64,000 nucleotides of DNA, taken from Flavobacteriaceae bacterium CP2B (GTDB lineage Bacteria; Bacteroidota; Bacteroidia; Flavobacteriales; Flavobacteriaceae). Of this stretch, positions 63,618 to 64,000 are shown piece by piece. Within the stretch, counting starts at the first letter, position 1, and every line of letters begins with the position of its first letter. The notes beneath the pieces are model-generated. The model saw nothing but the letters and a program-made list of their open reading frames with translations. It made no database searches and was not told the DNA's origin. The stretch is from assembly GCA_001683825.1 (NCBI GenBank), contig LXTR01000019.1:17915-81914 (forward strand). Reading direction: 5' to 3'. The translations under genes were made by a program, and so were the position numbers.

Positions 63618-63839
63618 TTAGGCCAGTTTAGCGCGGTTACGCTTGGTAGTGAAAGACAGCTCCTTTTTAACCAGTGAATGCTTGGAGCGGTACAGGCGGG
63701 CAACTTCGTTCTCCTTGGCAACTTTAATTTCCGTTACAGCGGTAACAATTCCGGTTTCAAAAGAAACTACCTGGGCATCTTTGGCCTGGGCTGTGAATCC
63801 GATCAGAAGAACAAAAATTAAAGTAGCGATGGTTTTCAT
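63618..63839 (-). CDS. Small secreted peptide, family member 3
   Basis: 73 residues, identical to member 2 apart from Ala34. Both base changes between the copies fall in the coding part: one is silent (an Ala codon next to the stop), the other changes Thr to Ala. The upstream hairpin (63845-63874) and shared element (63915-63931) are fully conserved, so this copy should be expressed and regulated like member 2. Confidence 0.78.
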   Translation of the reverse strand: MKTIATLIFVLLIGFTAQAKDAQVVSFETGIVTAVTEIKVAKENEVARLYRSKHSLVKKELSFTTKRNRAKLA

Positions 63840-63844
63840 GACTT

Positions 63845-63874
63845 GGGGTCGTTTTATATAAATAAAACGGCCCC
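63845..63874 (-). promoter_or_regulatory. 13-bp hairpin just upstream of peptide gene 3
   Basis: Exact copy of the hairpin at 62070-62099. Confidence 0.45.
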
Positions 63875-63914
63875 AACGGCTGTACACCGCCTTGCGATTC
63901 GTCGAACAACCCCC

Positions 63915-63931
63915 ATTTTTCGGTGTCTGGC
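63915..63931 (-). promoter_or_regulatory. Shared upstream element, peptide gene 3
   Basis: Exact copy of the element at 62140-62156, 76 bases upstream of the start codon. Confidence 0.5.
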
Positions 63932-64000
63932 AGAAATCCGGTTAAACGGTAAAAAATCATCGGCCAACGTATCGGACCCCATTGGCAGCTAAGCGATATT

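Larger units (their letters stand above)
63618..64000. repeat. 383-bp direct repeat, copy 2 (runs into window edge)
   Basis: Same sequence as 61843-62225 with two substitutions. The match is still perfect at the last base of the window, so the true repeat may be longer. Confidence 0.97.

Noticed and set aside
61843..64000. Insertion sequence or composite transposon, suggested by the flanking repeats
   Set aside because: The repeats hold a peptide gene and its promoter, with no transposase, no terminal inverted repeats and no target-site duplication that I can see.
1..64000. tRNA, rRNA, CRISPR arrays, toxin-antitoxin pairs, prophage or known defence genes
   Set aside because: None was seen on reading both strands; no TPsiC-like motifs in gaps, no regularly spaced repeats and no nuclease or methylase defence cassette.

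Overview
The window is a gene-dense stretch of a flavobacterial (Bacteroidota, Flavobacteriaceae) chromosome. Evidence for this is a GldI gliding lipoprotein, families largely restricted to Bacteroidota (DUF3810, DUF6503, CCC-motif membrane proteins, OstA-like protein, DUF349), almost no Shine-Dalgarno sequences, and repeated use of the Bacteroidota -7 promoter box TAnnTTTG. Coding sequence is fairly GC-rich for the family (a Robiginitalea-like genome is a guess, not a demonstration). There are no rRNA or tRNA genes, no CRISPR array and no recognisable transposase or prophage gene, so almost everything is core genome.

Layout. 1-3035 (minus): mutL (cut by the window edge), a small membrane protein, ribH and a membrane-anchored TPR protein. 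3159-8325 (plus, with ndk on minus): recF, a lipoprotein, a DciA-like DUF721 protein, a DHH phosphoesterase, gldI and a cyclophilin-FKBP lipoprotein, ending at a strong terminator. 8380-18607: CBS protein, PepD, DUF3810, DUF6503, an rRNA/tRNA methyltransferase, an M48 protease, the bifunctional (p)ppGpp enzyme, a Fur-family regulator and purA. 18672-27963: OstA-like protein, a class III aminotransferase, a TPR protein, two tandem DUF368 transporters, aroE and a DUF349 protein. 28008-30553 (minus): coiled-coil division protein, zapA, a probable 6S RNA and RNase Y. 30788-37994: LytM/M23 protein, TonB-dependent receptor, a secreted CsgG-like protein, cysteine desulfurase, a lipoprotein and an Smr protein. 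37995-44679: small membrane proteins, recQ, kdsD, tatC, a CMD protein and lptB. 44806-54097: pssA, DUF4105, ABC-F ATPase, a methyltransferase-derived protein, cobalamin adenosyltransferase, DUF2795 and secA with a structured leader. 54197-64000: Tat-exported oxidoreductase, histidine kinase, M14 peptidase, amidohydrolase, and an acyltransferase between members of a small secreted-peptide family.

How genes work together. Envelope building is a recurring theme: LptB, an OstA-like LPS-transport protein and KdsD (Kdo synthesis) for LPS, two DUF368 carriers for undecaprenyl phosphate recycling, ZapA plus a coiled-coil partner and a LytM factor for division, and SecA and TatC for export. The Rel enzyme, 6S-like RNA, RNase Y and Fur-type repressor are global regulators.

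The most unusual part is 61206-64000. It holds three paralogous secreted peptides with a conserved basic C-terminus. Two of them lie in 383-bp direct repeats that differ at only two positions, and all three share an upstream element at nearly the same distance from the start codon. The probable 6S RNA downstream of zapA and the multi-hairpin leader in front of secA are the other non-coding structures worth attention.
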